Assembly (NCBI GenBank): GCA_947458775.1
Contig: CANGZX010000014.1
Coordinates: 1-9,179 of the forward strand
Origin: Sphingobacteriaceae bacterium
Lineage (GTDB): Bacteria > Bacteroidota > Bacteroidia > Sphingobacteriales > Sphingobacteriaceae
Direction: 5' to 3'
Length of the DNA stretch: 9,179 bases
Shown: positions 7,399 through 9,179 of the stretch, one piece after another
Numbering within the stretch: the stretch's first letter is position 1
Layout: each line of letters starts with the position of its first letter
The notes under the pieces: generated by a model
Seen by the model: only the letters and a program-made list of their open reading frames with translations
The model's database searches: none
Told to the model about the DNA's origin: nothing
Made by a program: the position numbers and the translations under genes

Positions 7399-8346
7399 AT
7401 GAAACTTGTTAGGTATTTATTTATAGCCCTTTTACTAATTGCAAGCTCTTTTTGTGCAGTTTATTGGCAAAACGATATTCCTCTTTCTGATTTAAAAGCT
7501 ACATATGCTCCTTCCCCATCTAAATTCGTTCAGGTAAACGATGTATTGGTGCATTACCGCGATGAAGGCAATCGAGCAGATAGCATGCCCATTGTTTTGA
7601 TACACGGCACTGCAGCAAGCTTACATACCTGGGAGGCTTGGGCTAAAGAATTGAAACTTTCGCATCGGGTTATTCGTATGGATTTACCGGCTTACGGGCT
7701 TACCGGACCTAATGCATCAGGTGATTACTCTCCAGAATATTATGCACAATTTATGCACCACTTTTTAGAAAAATTAGGAGTGAAAAAGTGCATTATAGCA
7801 GGTAATTCACTCGGTGGAGCCATTGCTTGGCGGTATGCACTTCTGTACCCAACCGCCGTTTCAAAATTGGTATTGATAGATGCTGCGGGCTACCCCATGG
7901 AATCAAAATCGGTACCTGTGGCATTTCAATTAGCCGGGATGCCTGTATTAAAAAATCTTTTTCAATACGTTACCCCACGGTTTATTGTTCAAAACAGCAT
8001 AGAAAATGTATATGCCGACAAAACAAAGGTTCAACCAGAATTAGTAGATCGGTACTTTAATTTAGCATTACGTGCTGGTAATCGACAAGCTTTTATTGAG
8101 CGCATGTCAACCTTTAAAACGCTATTAAACGATTCAACCTACCTACAAATAAAAACTATAAAAACACCAACTCTTATTCTATGGGGCGATAAAGATTTAC
8201 TAATTCCGATTACAGTTGCCGAGAATTTTCACGCTGATTTACCCAACGACACACTCGTAGTGCTTAAAAACCTTGGCCACACCCCTATGGAAGAAGATCC
8301 TAAACAAACTTTAGAGGTGTTTAAAAGCTTTTTAATCAAAAAATAG
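7399..8346 (+). CDS. Alpha/beta hydrolase with N-terminal membrane anchor
   Basis: A 315-residue serine hydrolase of the alpha/beta-hydrolase fold. The N terminus (MKLVRY, then a hydrophobic run to about residue 23) is a signal peptide or membrane anchor, so the enzyme probably acts in the periplasm or at the membrane. Cys19 sits in SSFC, which does not fit a lipobox. The fold motifs are complete: VLIHGT (66-71, oxyanion loop), MDLPAYGLT (94-102), the nucleophile elbow GNSLGG with Ser137, the LWGDKDLLIP loop with Asp266 as probable acid, and LGHTPMEE with His294. A cap domain lies at about 165-245. It resembles esterases, lipases and meta-cleavage-type hydrolases; the substrate is unknown. 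It starts one base after the ABM stop and is the last gene of the trio, followed by a probable terminator. Confidence 0.92.
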   Translation: MKLVRYLFIALLLIASSFCAVYWQNDIPLSDLKATYAPSPSKFVQVNDVLVHYRDEGNRADSMPIVLIHGTAASLHTWEAWAKELKLSHRVIRMDLPAYGLTGPNASGDYSPEYYAQFMHHFLEKLGVKKCIIAGNSLGGAIAWRYALLYPTAVSKLVLIDAAGYPMESKSVPVAFQLAGMPVLKNLFQYVTPRFIVQNSIENVYADKTKVQPELVDRYFNLALRAGNRQAFIERMSTFKTLLNDSTYLQIKTIKTPTLILWGDKDLLIPITVAENFHADLPNDTLVVLKNLGHTPMEEDPKQTLEVFKSFLIKK

Positions 8347-8366
8347 CCTTGAGTTATTCAAGCACA

Positions 8367-8392
8367 CCACCTAGCATATAGTGGCTTTTTTT
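8367..8392 (+). terminator. Probable intrinsic terminator after the hydrolase operon
   Basis: CCAC (8367-8370) pairs with GTGG (8381-8384); two further TA/TA pairs are possible across a bulged C, leaving the loop GCATA. A run of seven T follows at 8386-8392. It lies 20 bases past the hydrolase stop and before the ABC gene, as expected. The stem is short, so strength is uncertain. Confidence 0.5.
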
Positions 8393-8395
8393 GCC

Positions 8396-8403
8396 TATTT
8401 TTG
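8396..8403 (+). promoter_or_regulatory. Candidate Bacteroidota -7 promoter element for the ABC exporter gene
   Basis: TATTTTTG matches TAnnTTTG and is identical to the element upstream of the amidase gene. It lies directly after the probable terminator, 23 bases before the ATG at 8427, predicting a leader of about 18 bases. No -33 TTTG at normal spacing is seen. Confidence 0.4.
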
Positions 8404-8426
8404 GGCCTAAATTCCTGACACCAAAA

Positions 8427-9179
8427 ATGGCCAAATCAACATTAAATAGCGGAAATACACAAGCCGAAGAACTTCCAAAAACCAAAATAACCAAAGAGAG
8501 TATTCGAAACATTTCGGAACTCCTTCGCTACCTAAAACCCTATAAGGTAAAGTTTGCGTTTGGCATGTTGTTCCTATTACTTTCTAGCTTAACAGGACTA
8601 GCCTTTCCATCTTTACTAGGTGCCATGATTGATGCTGCACAGGGCAAACAAAAATTGAGTTTTATACCAGCAAACATCAACACCATTGGTATTGTTTGCT
8701 TTTGCATCTTGTTTGTACAATCGTTTGTATCTTTTTTTAGAATCCGCTTATTTGTTGAAGTGGCCGAAAAAGCCTTGGCCGATATCCGTAGAGATACGTA
8801 TTTCCGCTTGATTACACTGCCCATGAATTTCTTTGCTAACCGAAGAGTGGGCGAATTAAATAGCCGCATATCTTCTGATTTATCTCAAATTCAAGATACC
8901 TTAACCACTACCCTAGCCGAACTTTTTAGACAAATTGTGTTGCTTGTTGGAGGAATTAGCCTATTGGTTGTTGTATCGCCAAAACTAACACTACTCAATC
9001 TAACCATTCTACCCATTTTAGTTGTATCGGCCGTAATATTTGGCCGATTTATACGGAAAGTGTCTAGAGCGGCTCAAGATCAATTAGCCGAATCGAATAC
9101 CGTGGTACAAGAAACCTTACAAGGCATTTCCAATGTAAAAGCTTTTGTAAACGAAGCCTATGAGGCAAATCGCTACGAA
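8427..9179 (+). CDS. ABC exporter half-transporter, N-terminal transmembrane domain (partial)
   Basis: The first 251 residues of a type IV (exporter) ABC half-transporter; the frame is open at the right edge, and the rest of the membrane domain and the ATPase domain must follow. A polar, probably cytoplasmic N-terminal tail (1-40) precedes hydrophobic helices at about 42-65, 84-108, 168-186 and 188-208. The stretch from ADIRRDTYFRLITLPMNFF (118-136) to RVGELNSRISSD (140-151) is the characteristic first intracellular loop of MsbA/BmrA-like exporters; VQETLQGISNVKAFVNE (227-243) is the second. Homologues export lipids, drugs or peptides, and the substrate cannot be told from this part. The gene follows a terminator and has its own candidate promoter, so it is probably transcribed apart from the hydrolase trio. 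The start at 8427 is the first in-frame ATG, with an A-rich upstream context (CCAAAA). Confidence 0.92.
   Translation, partial: MAKSTLNSGNTQAEELPKTKITKESIRNISELLRYLKPYKVKFAFGMLFLLLSSLTGLAFPSLLGAMIDAAQGKQKLSFIPANINTIGIVCFCILFVQSFVSFFRIRLFVEVAEKALADIRRDTYFRLITLPMNFFANRRVGELNSRISSDLSQIQDTLTTTLAELFRQIVLLVGGISLLVVVSPKLTLLNLTILPILVVSAVIFGRFIRKVSRAAQDQLAESNTVVQETLQGISNVKAFVNEAYEANRYE

Noticed and set aside
7450..7458. Possible lipobox at Cys19 of the alpha/beta hydrolase.
   Set aside because: The residues before the Cys are Ser-Ser-Phe; Phe at -1 does not fit the lipobox rule, so an ordinary membrane anchor is more likely.
8540..8869. A 109-codon open frame on the minus strand.
   Set aside because: It is antisense to the ABC exporter membrane domain, which reads through without a stop and has clear family motifs.
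1..9179. Search for mobile elements, CRISPR repeats, tRNA or rRNA genes, toxin-antitoxin or defence genes, and frameshifted genes.
   Set aside because: Nothing was recognisable on either strand; genes are intact, closely spaced and of typical core families.

Overview
The window looks like an ordinary stretch of core chromosome from an AT-rich member of the Bacteroidota, possibly a Sphingobacteriales or Cytophagales relative (inference). The evidence is the Bacteroidota-type LptD beside an amidase and an MCE protein, TTG start codons, no clear Shine-Dalgarno sequences, and candidate promoters matching the Bacteroidota -7 consensus TAnnTTTG. It holds ten protein-coding genes, two of them cut by the window edges. 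I see no RNA gene, insertion sequence, CRISPR array, prophage part or plasmid function, and no gap over 300 bases without a gene.

Left block (1-3360), cell envelope. The 5' part of an outer-membrane LPS-assembly gene (lptD) runs leftward out of the window. Divergent from it are an exported zinc N-acetylmuramoyl-L-alanine amidase and, 19 bases further on, a membrane-anchored MCE/MlaD-type lipid-transport protein. Together they cover LPS insertion, peptidoglycan cleavage and lipid traffic.

Middle block (3367-6218, minus strand), housekeeping. In transcription order it is phoH (PhoH-like ATPase), purC (SAICAR synthetase) and rnz (ribonuclease Z), spaced 2 and 24 bases apart, so probably one operon. 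The rnz end converges on the MCE gene with 6 bases between the stop codons.

Right block (6334-8346, plus strand). A 115-base divergent intergenic region separates phoH from a tightly packed trio: a SAM hydroxide adenosyltransferase/hydrolase-family protein (DUF62), a small ABM-fold protein overlapping it by 4 bases, and a membrane-anchored alpha/beta hydrolase one base later. A probable terminator follows. The first part of an ABC exporter half-transporter (8427 to the window end) then begins.

I found no convincing undescribed system. The items most worth a second look are the apparent loss of the Arg and His of the published catalytic triad in the DUF62 protein, its coupling to the ABM and hydrolase genes, the cysteine content of the LptD fragment, and the long insertion in the amidase domain.
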